Below are positions 1-13,523 of a stretch of DNA of 64,000 bases, piece after piece. A model generated the notes under the pieces. That model had not been told where the DNA came from. It worked only from the letters and a program-made list of their open reading frames with translations, and ran no database searches. How positions within the stretch are numbered: position 1 is the first letter of the stretch; each line of letters opens with the position of its first letter. The stretch spans positions 1,958,156-2,022,155 of the forward strand of contig CP104974.1 of the NCBI GenBank assembly GCA_025452255.1, in the 5' to 3' direction. Position numbers and translations under genes: made by a program. Source of the stretch: Devosia sp. A8/3-2 (GTDB lineage: Bacteria > Pseudomonadota > Alphaproteobacteria > Rhizobiales > Devosiaceae).

Positions 1-1692
1 TGACCATATCGGCGCGCTGGAAGAAAGCGCACGGGCCGAAGCCATTACGCGGGTTCTCTACCCTGCTGATTCAACGGCCGCAGGACAGGAATTGCGGCTG
101 CGGCAGGAGTTTTTCTTCTCCTCGGCCTCGCTGCAGGACATTGTGCGGCGGCATTTGCAGCAATATGGCGATCTGGGCTCGCTGCCTGACAAGGTCGCCA
201 TCCAGCTCAATGATACCCATCCCTCGATCTCGATTGCCGAGCTGATGCGCATCCTGATGGATGATAATGGGCTCAAATGGGCCGATGCGTGGAAACTGAC
301 GCGCGGCACGTTCGGCTATACCAACCACACGCTCTTGCCCGAGGCGCTGGAAAGCTGGCCGGTGGCGCTGCTGGAGCGGCTGCTGCCGCGCCATATGCAG
401 ATCATCTACCAGATCAATGCCGATGTGCTGGCCGAGGCGCGGCAGCGCGCCAAGTTCAACGACGCGCAGATTGCCAATGTGTCGTTGATCGACGAAGCCG
501 GCGGTCGTCGCGTGCGCATGGGGCAATTGGCCTTTGTGGGCTCGCACTCGATCAATGGCGTGTCGGCGCTGCATACCGAATTGATGAAGCAGACGGTGTT
601 TTCCGATCTGCACAAGCTCTATCCCGACCGCATCAACAACAAGACCAACGGCATCACGCCGCGCCGCTGGCTGATGCAGTGCAATCCCGCCCTGACCAAG
701 CTGGTGAGCGATCGCATCGGCCCGGGATTTCTCGACGATATCGACCTATTGCAGGGCCTCAGGGCGCATGCCGAGGACCCGGGGTTTCAGGCGCAATTTG
801 CCGCCGTCAAAACCGCCAACAAGCAGCGCTCGGCCAAGCTGATCAAGGACCGGATGGGCATTACTGTGTCGTCGGACGCGCTGTTCGACGTGCAGATCAA
901 GCGCATCCACGAATATAAGCGCCAGCTGCTCAACATCATTCAAGCTGTTGCTGCTTATGATGAAATTCAGCGCATCCGGAACGGGAATACGTTCCGCGCG
1001 TTAAGATTTTCGCAGGCAAGGCGGCTCCGGGCTACTGGAACGCCAAGCTCATCATCAAGCTGATCAATGATGTCGCCAAGGTCATCAATCACGATCCGGC
1101 GGTGCGTGGCCTGCTCAAGGTAGTGTTCCTGCCCAATTACAATGTGAGCTCGGCCGAAGTGATCGTTCCCGCCGCCGATTTGTCCGAACAGATTTCGACC
1201 GCGGGCATGGAAGCGTCGGGCACGGGCAATATGAAATTCATGGCCAATGGCGCCATCACCATCGGCACGATGGACGGCGCCAATGTGGAAATGCACAAGG
1301 AAGTGGGGGCCGACAATATCGTCATTTTCGGGCTTTCCACCGAAGAGGTGAACGACACGCGCCAAGGGCGACACGCCGCATGACGCGATCGAGGCTTCGC
1401 CGCGGCTCAAGGAAGCGCTGGAATCAATCTCCTCAGGCGTGTTCTCGCCCGATGATCCGAACCGCTATCGCGATCTGATCGGCGGGCTTTATGACCATGA
1501 CTGGTTCATGGTGGCTCGTGATTTCGACGCCTATGTCGCCGCACAGGCCCGGTGGATGCCCTGTGGAACGACAAGGCGCGCTGGAACGCGATTGCCATCC
1601 GCAACACAGCAAGCGTCGGGTTCTTCTCCTCGGATCGCACCATAAGGCAATATGCCAAGGACATCTGGGGCGTTACGGCGACCCCGGCATGA
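1..1692 (+). CDS. glgP: Glycogen phosphorylase, C-terminal part (5' end outside window)
   Basis: Cytoplasmic PLP enzyme that releases glucose-1-phosphate from glycogen. Reading starts in frame at base 2 and runs to TGA at 1690-1692. Family motifs are clear: [17 protein letters not shown] near 100-150, [14 protein letters not shown] near 210-250, and the PLP-lysine block [14 protein letters not shown] near 1207-1254, whose Lys lies in GNMKF. Three frame breaks (about 1005, 1363 and 1552) interrupt an otherwise fully conserved protein; the one at 1363 is a lost GC in a GCGCGC run. First gene of the glgP-B-C-A-pgm set, followed after about 110 bases by glgB. Only the N-terminal portion is missing, because of the window edge. 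Confidence 0.93.
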
Positions 1693-1800
1693 GAGTGAGC
1701 CGCGAGGTATCCGACAGGCAAGATCGGGCTCGCTTGATGTTTGAATCTGGAACCCGCAGGGCCATTGGCCCGCAGGTGGTTCACGGGGGACGTGCGTGTG

Positions 1801-3993
1801 ACCAAGGAAATCTGGCAGGCCGACAGCAAGGATGTCGACGCCATCGTCAATGGCCGTCATGCTGATCCCTTTGCCTTTCTGGGGCTGCAGGACGTGGCGG
1901 GCAATTGGGTGCTGCGCGCCTTTATTCCCCATGCCGAAATGGTGACGGCCTATGCCCTGGACGGCACCGAGTTGGGGCATTTGTTTCCACGTCACCCGAG
2001 CGGGTTTTTTGAAGGCAAGGTGAGCGTCGATCGACGTCAACCGATCCGATATCGCGCCAAGAATGCCGGTGGCGAATGGGATGTCTATGATCCCTATTCC
2101 TTCGGTCCCGTGCTGGGGCCGATGGACGATTATTATATCAGGGAGGGCAGTCATCTCCGGCTGTTCGACAAGCTGGGCGCCCACGAAATGGAATTCGAGG
2201 GCATCCACGGCACCCATTTCGCCGTCTGGGCGCCCAATGCGCAGCGCGTCAGCGTGGTTGGCCCGTTCAACGAATGGGATGGGCGGCGCAATCCGATGCG
2301 CAATCGCTTCGAGACCGGCATTTGGGAAGTGTTCGTGCCGATCCCGGGCACGGGGACGCTCTATAAATTCGAGATCGTTGGACCCGATGGGGTCGTGCTG
2401 CCGCTCAAGGCCGATCCCTTTGCGCGCCAGTCCGAATTACGGCCGCGCACGGCTTCGGTCGTGCCCGATCCGACCCCCTTCACCTGGACCGATGCCAAAT
2501 ATATCGAGGAACGCGCGACCTGGGATTGGCGGCGGACGCCGATGTCGATCTATGAGGTGCATCTGGGCAGCTGGCGCCGCCGGCCTGATGGCGGGTTCCT
2601 GACCTATGATCAGCTGGCCGAACAGCTCGTGCCCTATGCGGCTGACATGGGTTACACCCATATCGAGCTGCTGCCGATCAGCGAGCATCCGTTCGATCCG
2701 AGTTGGGGCTATCAGCCCACCGGGCTTTATGCGCCCACGGCGCGGTTTGGCGATCCGGCGGCTTTTGCCCGCTTCGTCAATGCCGCGCATGAAGCCGGGC
2801 TGGGCATAATTCTGGACTGGGTGCCGGCGCATTTCCCCACCGATGCGCATGGCTCGGCCCATTTCGATGGCACCGCGCTTTATGAGCATGCCGATCCGCG
2901 GCAGGGGTATCATCCGGACTGGAACACCGCGATCTACAATTTCAGGCGCAAGGAAGTGGTGAGCTTCCTCGTCAATAACGCGCTGTTCTGGCTCGAAAAA
3001 TTCCATATCGATGGGCTGCGCGTCGATGCGGTGGCCTCGATGCTCTATCTCGATTATTCGCGCAAGGCCGGCCAATGGGTGCCCAACCAGCATGGCGGCA
3101 ATGAGAATCTGGAAGCCGTGGAATTCCTGCGCCGGGTGAATACGGAAGCCTATCGGCTGCATCCGGGCACCTTCATGATCGCCGAGGAATCCACCGCTCG
3201 GCCCGGGTCAGCCACCCGGCCTATACGGGCGGGCTGGGCTTCGGCTTCAAGTGGAATATGGGCTTCATGAACGACACTTTGCGTTTCATGAGCCGCGAGC
3301 CGGTGCATCGCAAATTCCACCATAACGACATGACCTTCGGCGCAGTCTATGCGTTTTCGGAGAACTTCGTGCTGCCGCTGAGCCATGACGAAGTGGTGCA
3401 TGGCAAGGGATCGCTGCTGGAGAAAATGCCGGGCGATGACTGGCAGAAATTTGCCAATCTGCGGGCCTATTACGCCTTCATGTGGGGGCATCCGGGCAAG
3501 AAGCTGCTGTTCATGGGCCGGAATTCGCCCAGCGCGAAGAATGGGCCGATGGCAAGTCGCTCGATTGGTATCTGCTCGATGCCGGCATGCATGAGGGCAT
3601 GCGGCGGCTGATTGCCGACCTCAATCTCGCCTATCGCCAATTGCCGGCGCTTTACGAGCGCGATTGCAGAGCCGGATGGCTTTGAATGGGTGATCGGCAA
3701 TGATCACGCCAATTCGGTGCTGGCTCTGGTTGCGCAAGGCGCCGGGCGCCGATCCGGTTTTGGTCGTGTCCAATTTCACGCCAGTGCCACGCAGCGGGTA
3801 CAAGGTGCCCATGCCGCATGCCGGCAAGTGGGTCGAGCGCATCAATACCGATGCCGGTTGGTATTCGGGATCTAACACGGGCAACCGAGGTGCCGTGGAG
3901 GCCCATGCCGTTGAGGGGCGGCATTGGCCGGCGGAGGCAGAGCTATACCTGCCGCCGTTATCGACGCTGTTCTTGAAATTCGAGCCCGAATGA
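1801..3993 (+). CDS. glgB: 1,4-alpha-glucan branching enzyme
   Basis: Introduces alpha-1,6 branches into glycogen. About 731 codons, the usual GlgB length. Start chosen at GTG 1801 because GGGGA lies about 7 bases upstream and the product then begins like other GlgB proteins (DPFAFLG within 30 residues). An N-terminal CBM48-like domain ([19 protein letters not shown], about residues 138-156) precedes a GH13 catalytic barrel. The nucleophile Asp is in GLRVDAV (about residue 409), the acid/base Glu in IAEEST (about 462), and the third acid in LSHDEVVHG. Breaks at about 3205, 3525, 3666 and 3724 are simple indels; near 3195 the invariant STAWPG reads STARPG through CCTGG changed to CTCGG. Followed by glgC after 55 bases. 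Confidence 0.93.
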
Positions 3994-4048
3994 TCGGGTG
4001 TGAGGGATACGTCCCGGATCAATCCGGGCGACGCGTGGAGGGTTAGAA

Positions 4049-5314
4049 ATGGCAGACTACAGAATTCCATCACCGCTGGCCCGCGAGGCCATGGCCTATG
4101 TGCTTGCGGGGGGCGCGGCACCGAGCTCATGGAACTGACGGATCGGCGTGCCAAGCCGGCGGTGTATTTCGGCGGCAAGTCCCGCATCATCGATTTTGCT
4201 TTGTCCAACGCCATCAATTCGGGCATTCGCCGTATTTCGGTGGCGACGCAATATCAGGCCCATAGCCTGATCCGGCATCTGTCGCGCGGCTGGAACTTCC
4301 TGCGCCGAGAACGTAACGAAAGCTTCGACGTGCTGCCCGCCAGCCAGCGCGTGGCCGAGGACATGTGGTATGCCGGTACGGCCGACGCCGTGTACCAGAA
4401 CATGGACATTATCGAGGATTATGGCGCCCGCTATATCGTGATCCTGGCCGGCGACCACATCTACAAGATGGACTATGAAATCATGCTGCGCCAGCATGTG
4501 GACACCGGCGCCGACGTCACCATCGGGTGCCTCGAAGTGCCTAGGATGGAGGCCACCGGCTTTGGCGTGATGGCCGTTGACGGCCGCGACCGCGTCATCG
4601 ATTTTGTGGAAAAGCCCAAGGACCCGCCGGGTATTCCGGACAATCCGAACATGGCGTTGGCGTCGATGGGCATCTACGTGTTCGAGACGCGGTTCCTGAT
4701 GGAGCAATTGCGCCGCGACGCCGCCACCGAAGGCTCCAGCCGCGATTTCGGCAAGGATATCATTCCCTATATCGTCAAGAACGGCACGGCTCGGGCGCAT
4801 CGCTTCAACCGCTCCTGCGTGCGCTCGAGCAAGGAAGAAGTCAGCTATTGGCGCGATGTCGGCACGATCGACGCCTATTGGAAGGCGAGCATCGATCTGA
4901 CCGATATCAGAACCGCAGCTTGATCTTTATGACCGCGACTGGCCGATCTGGACCTATGCCGAGATCACCCCGCCCGCCAAGTTCGTGCATGATTTCGATG
5001 GGCGGCGCGGCTCGGCGGTCAATTCGCTGGTCTCGGGCGATTGCATCATTTCAGGCGGGCATTTGCAGCGCACGCTGCTCTCGACCGGCTCGCGCGTGCA
5101 TTCCTATTCGGAGCTGCATGAGGCGGTGGTGCTGCCCTATTGCGATATCAGGCGCAGCGCGGCTCAAGAAGGTGGTGATCGATCGCGGCGTCAATATTCC
5201 CGAAGGGTTGGTGGTCGGCGACGATCCCGAGTTCGACGCCAAATGGTTCAGACGCACCGATGATGGGGTGACGCTGATCACGCAGGCCATGATCAACAAA
5301 TATCTGGCGAGCCG

Positions 5315-5318
<4 letters not shown>
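4049..5318 (+). CDS. glgC: Glucose-1-phosphate adenylyltransferase (ADP-glucose pyrophosphorylase)
   Basis: Makes ADP-glucose from glucose-1-phosphate and ATP, the committed step of glycogen synthesis. Start ATG 4049 has GGAGG 7 bases upstream and gives [20 protein letters not shown], the expected N-terminus. A G-run break at about 4108 separates this from the long frame that carries [28 protein letters not shown] and [10 protein letters not shown] (nucleotidyltransferase domain). The C-terminal left-handed helix region ([24 protein letters not shown]) follows breaks at about 4912 and 5149, both an extra A inserted at a C-G step. About 423 codons, normal for the family. The stop overlaps the glgA start by four bases, suggesting coupled translation. 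Confidence 0.93.
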
Positions 5319-8391
<3,073 letters not shown>

Positions 8392-8424
8392 ACGCCGGGC
8401 GAATTGACAGAATTCACCGGCGGA

Positions 8425-8453
8425 TTGACGAAATCAAATCGCCGGTTCTAGAT
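8425..8453 (+). promoter_or_regulatory. Candidate sigma-70-like promoter for glgX
   Basis: In the 133-base gap after pgm, TTGACG (8425-8430) is followed after 17 bases by CTAGAT (8448-8453), a plausible alphaproteobacterial -35/-10 pair upstream of the glgX ATG at 8525. A second TTGACA at 8404 has no good -10 partner. This is pattern only. Confidence 0.3.
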
Positions 8454-8524
8454 TTTTATAGTTGCATGTGTTCCACGAGGACCGGTCTCAGCGCTCGCGG
8501 CATGCCTTGATATTTGGACGACCC

Positions 8525-10522
8525 ATGACATCAGAACTGGTCCCCAATGGCGGGACGACGGATCAACTTGGTGCAACGCTGACAGCGGAGGGCGTCAACT
8601 TTGCCGTCTATTCCGAAAGCGCCTCGGCGATCTGGGTGTCGGTCTATAATGAGCAGGACGAGGAAACCGACCGGTTTGAGCTGGATGTGCATCGCGATCA
8701 CATCCATGCGGGGCTGGTCGCTGGGCTTGGCGCCGGCACGCGCTATGGCCTGCGGGCCGATGGCGAATACAATCCCGATCAGGGCCTGTTCTTTGATCCG
8801 CAAAAACTGCTGGTCGATCCCTATGCCAAGCGGCTTGATCGCGTCTTCGTCCGCTCGCCCCGGCTGCGGCTGGACCGCGCCGAGGCGGTGGATACCGCGC
8901 CGCTGGTGCCCAAGGCCATTGTGGTTACCCCCAATGACGAACTGATCCTGCCCCGCAAGAAGGCGCCCGGCCTGTTCTACGAAATGAATGTGCGCGGCTA
9001 TACGATGCGCCATCCCAGCGTGCAGGGGCCGTTGCGCAGCACCGTTGCGGCGCTGACCACGCAGCGGGTGATCGACCACCTCAAATTCATTGGCGTCGAT
9101 ACGTTGCAATTGATGCCGACAGCGGCCTGGATCGACGAGGGGCATTTGCCGGCCTTGGGACTGACCAATGCACGGGGCTATAATCCGGTGGTCTATTCGG
9201 CCATCGATCCGCGCCTGGCGCCGCGGGGTCCACATGAATTGCGCAACATGACCGATCTCTACCGCAAGAACGGGATCTCAGTGATCTCGGACGTGGTCTA
9301 CAACCACACCGGCGAGGGCGATGCCGACGGCCCTATGCTCAGCCTGATGGGGCTGGACGCCAAGACCTATTACCGGTTCGTGGAAGTCGACGGCAAACAG
9401 CATCTGGTCAACGACACCGGCACCGGCAATACGCTGCGCTGCGATCATCCCGCCACGCAGCGGCTGGTGATCGATAGCCTGCGCTATTGGGTCGAGGAGA
9501 TGGGCGTGTCCGGCTTCCGCTTCGATCTGGCCACTGTGTTGGGTCGCGAGCCGGGGTTCAATCCCAATGCGGAAATGCTCAAGAAGATCAAAGCCGATCC
9601 GGTGCTGAGCCAGTGCATTCTGGTCGCCGAGCCGTGGGATCCGGGTCCAGGTGGCTATCACCTTGGCCAGTTCGGCAAGGAATTCAAGGAACACAACGAC
9701 ACCTATCGCGATGAAATCCGCGGCTTCTGGCGTGGCGAAGACGGCAAGATCGGTGCGCTGGCGGGCAAGGTCGCCGGCTCGGCCGAGATTTTCGACAATG
9801 CGGGCCGCAAGCCCAGTCATGGCGTCAATATGCTGGCCGTGCATGACGGCTTCACCCTGCGCGATCTGGTCAGCTATAGCGACAAGCATAACGAGGCCAA
9901 TGGCGAGGATAATCGCGATGGCCACAACCACAATCAGTCATGGAATTGCGGCGTCGAGGGCGAGACGGACGATCCGGCCATTAATGCGGCGCGCAAGCGC
10001 GATGTGCGGGCGCTGCTGGCCACGCTGTTCCTGTCGCGCGGCACACCGCTGCTGCAACAGGGCGACGAGATGTTCCGCTCCCAGCAGGGCAATAACAATG
10101 CCTATGCGCAGGATAACGAGATTAGCTGGCTCGATTGGGAAGCCGCCGATGGCGACTCGGTGGATTTCGTCGCCGCTGTGAATGGCTTCCGCAAGGCGCA
10201 TTCGGCGCTGACGCACGACCATTTCCTCACCGGCCGGGACAAGAATGGCGTGCGCGACGTGGTCTGGCTGCATCCGGATGGCCGCGAGATGAGCGAAGGC
10301 GACTGGCGCGATTCGGCCGCTTCGGTGCTGGGCATGTATCTGACCAACAAGGACGATCAGGTGCTGGTCTGGTTCAATCGCCGCACCGAACCGGTGGTGG
10401 CGCGGCTGCCTGAGGGGAATTGGGCAGTGGGCATCCAGTCCGACAATACAGCCGAAGTGGCGTTTTCCGAGGGCACGGCGATGTTGACGCCGCGTTCGGT
10501 GGTGGCGCTGGTGCGGGCGTGA
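8525..10522 (+). CDS. glgX: Glycogen debranching enzyme (GlgX, isoamylase type)
   Basis: Hydrolyses alpha-1,6 branches of phosphorylase-limited glycogen. Intact, about 665 residues, close to the 657 of E. coli GlgX. ATG 8525 is chosen over the upstream in-frame TTG 8462 because homology begins at TSELVPNGGTTDQLGATL; no strong ribosome site is seen. CBM48-like N-terminus, then a GH13 barrel: nucleophile Asp in VSGFRFDLATVLG, Glu in LVAEPWDPG, Asp in AVHDGFTLRDLVSY. The NQSWNCG motif typical of GlgX is present. Last gene of the glycogen block, convergent with ureG. One of the few long genes here with no frame break. Confidence 0.95.
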   Translation: MTSELVPNGGTTDQLGATLTAEGVNFAVYSESASAIWVSVYNEQDEETDRFELDVHRDHIHAGLVAGLGAGTRYGLRADGEYNPDQGLFFDPQKLLVDPYAKRLDRVFVRSPRLRLDRAEAVDTAPLVPKAIVVTPNDELILPRKKAPGLFYEMNVRGYTMRHPSVQGPLRSTVAALTTQRVIDHLKFIGVDTLQLMPTAAWIDEGHLPALGLTNARGYNPVVYSAIDPRLAPRGPHELRNMTDLYRKNGISVISDVVYNHTGEGDADGPMLSLMGLDAKTYYRFVEVDGKQHLVNDTGTGNTLRCDHPATQRLVIDSLRYWVEEMGVSGFRFDLATVLGREPGFNPNAEMLKKIKADPVLSQCILVAEPWDPGPGGYHLGQFGKEFKEHNDTYRDEIRGFWRGEDGKIGALAGKVAGSAEIFDNAGRKPSHGVNMLAVHDGFTLRDLVSYSDKHNEANGEDNRDGHNHNQSWNCGVEGETDDPAINAARKRDVRALLATLFLSRGTPLLQQGDEMFRSQQGNNNAYAQDNEISWLDWEAADGDSVDFVAAVNGFRKAHSALTHDHFLTGRDKNGVRDVVWLHPDGREMSEGDWRDSAASVLGMYLTNKDDQVLVWFNRRTEPVVARLPEGNWAVGIQSDNTAEVAFSEGTAMLTPRSVVALVRA

Positions 10523-10667
10523 GTAACCCAACCACATTTTGGGAGTTTAAGGCGCCCACCGCAAAGCCATAATTGCGCCCGCACAATTCCATCAATTGCC
10601 GGAAATTTGCCGCGACAGGCGCGCAGCTTGGCGTTGTCGCCCGCGCTGTCCCTTGCGGGCCGATAAT

Positions 10668-10705
10668 GGCGCCGGACCGCTGCACAGGGTCCAGCGCCTT
10701 TTATT
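10668..10705 (+). terminator. Rho-independent terminator after glgX
   Basis: GGCGC-c-GGAC pairs with GTCC-a-GCGCC (10668-10698) and is followed by TTTTATT. It lies about 145 bases after glgX and overlaps the last codons of the convergent ureG. On the opposite strand there is no U-tract, so it most likely serves the + strand only. Confidence 0.5.
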
Positions 10706-11333
10706 CGGCGGCCACTGCGTCTTGCAGCCCGCCGGCCTTTTCGATGAAGCCGATGATCTGGTCGAGGCTCTCGCGCCGCAGCAGGTCGGTGAAGACATAG
10801 GGGCGACCCTCGCGCACCTTCTGCGTGTCGCTTTCCATGACCTCAAGGCTTGCTCCGACATATTGCGCCAGATCGGTATGGGTGATGACCAGCAGGTCCG
10901 AGCGCGAGATGGCCGGGCCGCCCTTGCGCAGGATTTTTTCGCCCTGCGCGACCGAGATCACATAGATGGTGAGATCTGCCAGATCGGGCGAGAAGGTTGC
11001 GGCCAGATTGTCGCCGCCGCTTTCGATCAGGATGATGTCGAGATCGGGGAATTTGCGGTTGAGATCGTCAATGGCGGCGAGATTGAGCGAGGCATCTTCG
11101 CGAATGGCGGTGTGGGGGCAGCCGCCGGTTTCGACGCCCACGATGCGGTCTTCCGAAATCGCCTGCGCCCGGGCGAGGATCAGTGCGTCTTCGCGGGTGT
11201 AGATATCATTGGTGACCACGGCCATGGAATAGCGGTCGCGCAAAGCCTTGAGCAGCATTTCGCAGAGCGTCGTCTTGCCCGAACCGACCGGGCCGCCAAT
11301 GCCGATGCGCAGGGGACCATTTAGCGATTTCAT
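10701..11333 (-). CDS. ureG: Urease accessory GTPase UreG
   Basis: SIMIBI-class GTPase that drives nickel insertion into apo-urease with UreD/UreF, receiving Ni from UreE. Start ATG 11333, inside the stop of the preceding membrane protein (ATGA). P-loop GPVGSGKTT near residue 15, the metal-binding [11 protein letters not shown], and [13 protein letters not shown] are all present. Intact, about 210 residues. Odd: the guanine-specificity motif, NKTDL in UreG proteins I know, reads THTDL here (near base 10885), so the conserved Lys is missing. Last gene of the urease cluster, ending at the convergent glgX terminator. Confidence 0.95.
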   Translation of the reverse strand: MKSLNGPLRIGIGGPVGSGKTTLCEMLLKALRDRYSMAVVTNDIYTREDALILARAQAISEDRIVGVETGGCPHTAIREDASLNLAAIDDLNRKFPDLDIILIESGGDNLAATFSPDLADLTIYVISVAQGEKILRKGGPAISRSDLLVITHTDLAQYVGASLEVMESDTQKVREGRPYVFTDLLRRESLDQIIGFIEKAGGLQDAVAAE

Positions 11334-11760
11334 AGCAGCCTCATGATGGTGAGTGCGACAAAGCCTGCGCCGAGCAGCAGGCAGAGGGGGAATAGACGCG
11401 GCTGTCATTCAGCCGGAAATTGGGTTCAGGCGTTTGCCCCGCCCACCATGCCGTGTAGCCGACAATGCCACGGCCGAGGAACACGGCCGCCGGGGAATGC
11501 CGAGCAGCGTCAGGGTCAAGCCGCCGCTGTCATGATCGGCCATAGCAAGCGCCAATATGCCGGCAGCCAGAGTTGCCACGGCCACGGCGAAGGAGGCGAG
11601 GCGCGGAGGCATGCGTTCGATATCGCGAAAGCCGACCACGGTCTGGGCCGAGGAGCTTTTCGTCGCGAATGGGCCGAGTGCGCCCGAAGGACCAGAGCAG
11701 GTGGGCAAAGGACACAGCCAGCAAGGCGATGAACATGAATGCGGAAATCAGCATGCTCAT
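11330..11760 (-). CDS. Small integral membrane protein, DUF3995-like
   Basis: Reconstructed protein of about 143 residues with four predicted membrane segments: an N-terminal one ([19 protein letters not shown]), a second near [19 protein letters not shown], a third near [19 protein letters not shown] and a fourth near [15 protein letters not shown]. The gene is broken at about 11664 (CCTGG read as CCTCGG), at about 11490 and in a C-run near 11395, so no long open frame is visible without correction. It overlaps ureF upstream and ureG downstream by four bases each (ATGA at both ends), which argues strongly that it is a real gene translated with them. The DUF3995 assignment is from remembered family appearance. 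Function unknown; a nickel- or urea-related membrane role is only suggested by position. Confidence 0.65.
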
Positions 11761-12409
11761 GAGCGGAAAATTCTCGTCGTCAGGGTTTCATGGGCCATTT
11801 GGGCGATGTCGGCGGCATAGGCGATGGAGCCGATATCGTCCAGCGTCGCATGCTGGCATAGCACAGCCATTTCGGAAACAGGGCGTTCCAGCGCGGCCAT
11901 GATGGCAAGGCCATCGGACTGGCCGATGGGGATCAGACGCACCGCGACTGACACTGGGCATGCACCGTTGCGGTGAGATAGGCGGTGAGCGCCGCTTGCA
12001 ACTCGATGCCGTGGCTGGCGGCGATTGCGCCGACAGCGATGGGGTAGGGGCAGGGGCGCGGCAGGATCTCCAGCACGGGTGAGGGCCGGGCTTTGGCGGC
12101 ACTCGCGAAGGCGTCGCCGGTAATGGTGGTTTCGTCGTGGCGCTCGCGGGCGGGCGTCAAAGCGAGGCAGAGGTCGGCGAGGTCTTGCAGGATGGTGGCG
12201 TCCGTGCTGCCGCGATGGGCATGGGCCGGGAGGATAGCGTCGGTGCGTAGACCGCCATGGGCGAGAATGCCTCCGACCCATTGCTGGGTCGTGGTGCGGT
12301 CAATCACCACACCCTTGACGATGGCGGCTTCCAGCCCGGCCGACCGGGCGAAGGCGCCCACCGGAAAGGCGGGCGATAGCCGAGTCAGCAGCTTTTGCAG
12401 ATCGCTCAT
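11757..12409 (-). CDS. ureF: Urease accessory protein UreF
   Basis: Helical chaperone that acts with UreD and UreG in nickel-centre assembly, probably as the activator controlling UreG. ATG 12409 overlaps the ureE stop and TGA 11757 overlaps the next start. Recognisable from [20 protein letters not shown] at the N-terminus (residues 4-23), and from the helical C-terminal half containing [19 protein letters not shown]. One break at about 11955 is a lost G in CCAGG. Length about 217 residues after correction, normal for UreF. Confidence 0.92.
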
Positions 12410-12870
12410 CGCGCCAGCAGCACGTGGCCAGAATCGCCGTGGCTGTGATAGGCGCCATGCTCGGCATAGAAGGGCTCAGTGACATTGCTCACCGTTGCGC
12501 CCGAGCCTTCCAGCATGGTCTTGAGCACATGATCGCGCTTGATCAGGATGCGGCCAGCTTCGAGTTGCGCCGAAGTGTGGCGATTGCCGATATGCCGGGC
12601 GAGCCGCACGACATGGGCCGTGTCGCGGCCGCGCACCTCGTAGAGCAGTTCCTCGGCGGCGATGATGTCCACCGGGCGGCCATCATCGAGCAAAAGTGCG
12701 CTTTTGTGCTCCAGCGTGATGGTCTGGGGAAAGTCCACCATCACCTCGGCGCCGCCACGCAGGCGCAGCAATTTGCGCCGCAGGCAGCGTTCGTCATGTT
12801 CGAGAACAACGAGGTCGAAAGGGGTGCCCTGCCCATGGTCTGGCGGCAGGATGGAGACGGCACGAAGCAT
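12406..12870 (-). CDS. ureE: Urease accessory protein UreE (nickel chaperone)
   Basis: Dimeric metallochaperone delivering Ni to the urease assembly complex. Intact, 154 residues from ATG 12870. The N-terminal domain (VLEHDERCLRRKLLRLRGG) and the metal-binding domain with HIGNRHTSAQLE, the usual GNRH site, are present. The C-terminal tail is short and moderately His-rich (HGAYHSHGDSGH) instead of the long poly-His tail of some homologues. Overlaps ureF by four bases. Confidence 0.95.
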   Translation of the reverse strand: MLRAVSILPPDHGQGTPFDLVVLEHDERCLRRKLLRLRGGAEVMVDFPQTITLEHKSALLLDDGRPVDIIAAEELLYEVRGRDTAHVVRLARHIGNRHTSAQLEAGRILIKRDHVLKTMLEGSGATVSNVTEPFYAEHGAYHSHGDSGHVLLAR

Positions 12871-12923
12871 GAAGAACTTTCCGACGATAGCGAGGCTTCC
12901 CGGCCCGGCGCCACCCTAGCGCG

Positions 12924-13517
12924 TCAGGTCATGGTATTGAAGACCTTGATGATCCAATAGAGCTGATAGCCGATGTGCAATGCCGGTATGGCCACGTGCA
13001 AGCGCCGATTGGCCGACCAGATGCCCGGGGCGCACAGCACCAGCCCGAACGGCACCTGCAGGAAGTAGTCCGGCCCGAACCGCTCCCAATGCGCTTCGCC
13101 CTTGATCAGCGTGTCGATCAGATCAGAACACGAAGGTCGTCGCGAGGAGGCCGAAGAACCATTTGCGCCGCTTGAGGAAGAAATCCTCGTAACCGGCATA
13201 TTCGGTGATGTTGTCGGGAAACAGCAGAGCCGCCAGCAGAAACAGCGTGATGGCGTAGAAAATGAGAAAGAAGAACAGTCCGAACGACCAGTTATTGATC
13301 TGGAACAGAGCAAATTCCCACCACCAGAACAGCACCAGCTCCACCGAGGATCAGAGCCGACCCAGAGCAGGTGGACCGTGGAGGGTCTGTTACGATTAGG
13401 ATGCTGAATAAGCCCGGCAACACCCATCAATGTACGGGTGATGCCAAGGCCGATGACCATGCCCATAACGATGCGGATATGGGGGAATAGCTCAGGGTGG
13501 ATCGGCTGGGGGTCCAT
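12924..13517 (-). CDS. Hypothetical integral membrane protein in the urease cluster
   Basis: Not recognised. Reconstructed protein of about 197 residues from ATG 13517. Membrane segments are near VMGMVIGLGITRTLMGVAGL, a Trp/Phe-rich one containing ELVLFWWWEFALF, one near LFFFLIFYAITLFLLAALLF, and others after WFFGLLATTFVFDLIDTLI and near FLQVPFGLVLCAPG. It has the look of a four-to-six helix protein. Breaks are at about 13131 (extra base at a C-G step) and at about 13345-13355 (damaged CCTGG). It sits 6 bases after the MliC-like gene and 53 bases before ureE, on the same strand, so it is probably cotranscribed with urease. No catalytic motif seen. Confidence 0.6.
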   Translation of the reverse strand: MDPQPIHPELFPHIRIVMGMVIGLGITRTLMGVAGLIQHPNRNRPSTVHLLWVGSDPRWSWCCSGGGNLLCSRSITGRSDCSSFSFSTPSRCFCWRLCCFPTTSPNMPVTRISSSSGANGSSASSRRPSCSDLIDTLIKGEAHWERFGPDYFLQVPFGLVLCAPGIWSANRRLHVAIPALHIGYQLYWIIKVFNTMT

Positions 13518-13523
13518 CTCGGC

